A stretch of DNA of 11,820 bases from Sphingomonas sp. CCH9-E2 (GTDB lineage: Bacteria; Pseudomonadota; Alphaproteobacteria; Sphingomonadales; Sphingomonadaceae). The translations under genes and the position numbers were made by a program. The stretch's first letter is position 1. Each line of letters starts with the position of its first letter. Shown piece after piece: positions 11,788 to 11,820 of this stretch. Below the pieces are notes generated by a model. That model was not told where the DNA came from and made no database searches. It saw nothing but the letters and a program-made list of their open reading frames with translations. The DNA lies in NCBI RefSeq assembly GCF_001557215.1, contig NZ_LSJM01000141.1, positions 1 to 11,820 on the forward strand, in the 5' to 3' direction.

Positions 11788-11820
11788 CCTCCCGCTTGCG
11801 GGAGGGGTTGGGGAGGGTCT
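11788..11820 (+). repeat. REP-like repeat unit, cut by the window end
   Basis: CCTCCCGCTTGCGGGAGG (11788-11805) is identical to the left core of the palindromic repeat at 3637-3654. It continues into GGTTGGGGAGGGTCT, which parallels the repeat's flank (GGGGAGGGTCT at 3658-3670). The orientation is the same as that of the left unit. Whether an inverted partner follows cannot be seen. Confidence 0.8.

Overview
The window is GC-rich chromosomal DNA from an alphaproteobacterium, most likely a sphingomonad (Sphingomonas or a close relative). The evidence for this is the rpsM-rpsK-rpoA-rplQ order with no rpsD, the trmD-rplS pair, the GTG-started RpoA opening [15 protein letters not shown], and the strong GC bias at third codon positions. 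The taxonomic call rests on recognising protein sequences by eye, not on a search.

Layout. (1) 1-1340: the end of a VapC-type PIN toxin gene runs by a 4-bp overlap into trmD, followed by rplS and a strong terminator. This is the distal part of the classic rpsP-rimM-trmD-rplS translation operon, apparently carrying a toxin-antitoxin toxin. (2) 1376-1958: two small, unrecognised, probably membrane-anchored ORFs (130 and 37 aa). (3) 1983-3620: a YbaL/KefB-type CPA2 cation:proton antiporter with a C-terminal TrkA-N domain. (4) 3637-3757: a REP/BIME-like palindromic repeat between convergent genes; a third half-copy ends the window. (5) 3771-4704: a VOC (glyoxalase-like) gene divergent from a SoxR-type [2Fe-2S] MerR regulator, with a perfect 18-bp SoxR box between them. 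The box is placed like that of the E. coli soxS promoter, but aimed at the VOC gene. (6) 4741-8879: a secreted S9B dipeptidyl-peptidase IV-like enzyme, a DUF418 membrane protein and a secreted SRPBCC protein, all in one direction, the last two overlapping by 4 bp. (7) 8965-11784: the alpha ribosomal operon rpsM-rpsK-rpoA-rplQ, with a near-consensus promoter, a structured leader, hairpin-rich spacers and a good intrinsic terminator.

Functionally the window is mostly translation and transcription housekeeping (TrmD, bL19, uS13, uS11, RNAP alpha, bL17), separated by a short accessory stretch of redox response (SoxR/VOC), ion homeostasis (antiporter) and peptide and envelope functions (S9B, DUF418, SRPBCC).

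I see no CRISPR array, insertion sequence, prophage, tRNA or rRNA gene, and nothing that looks like a wholly new multi-gene system. The more interesting signals are the vapC-trmD fusion of operons, the SoxR box geometry, and consecutive RNA hairpins in the rpsM leader and the rpsK-rpoA and rpoA-rplQ spacers, which could be undescribed autoregulatory or processing elements.
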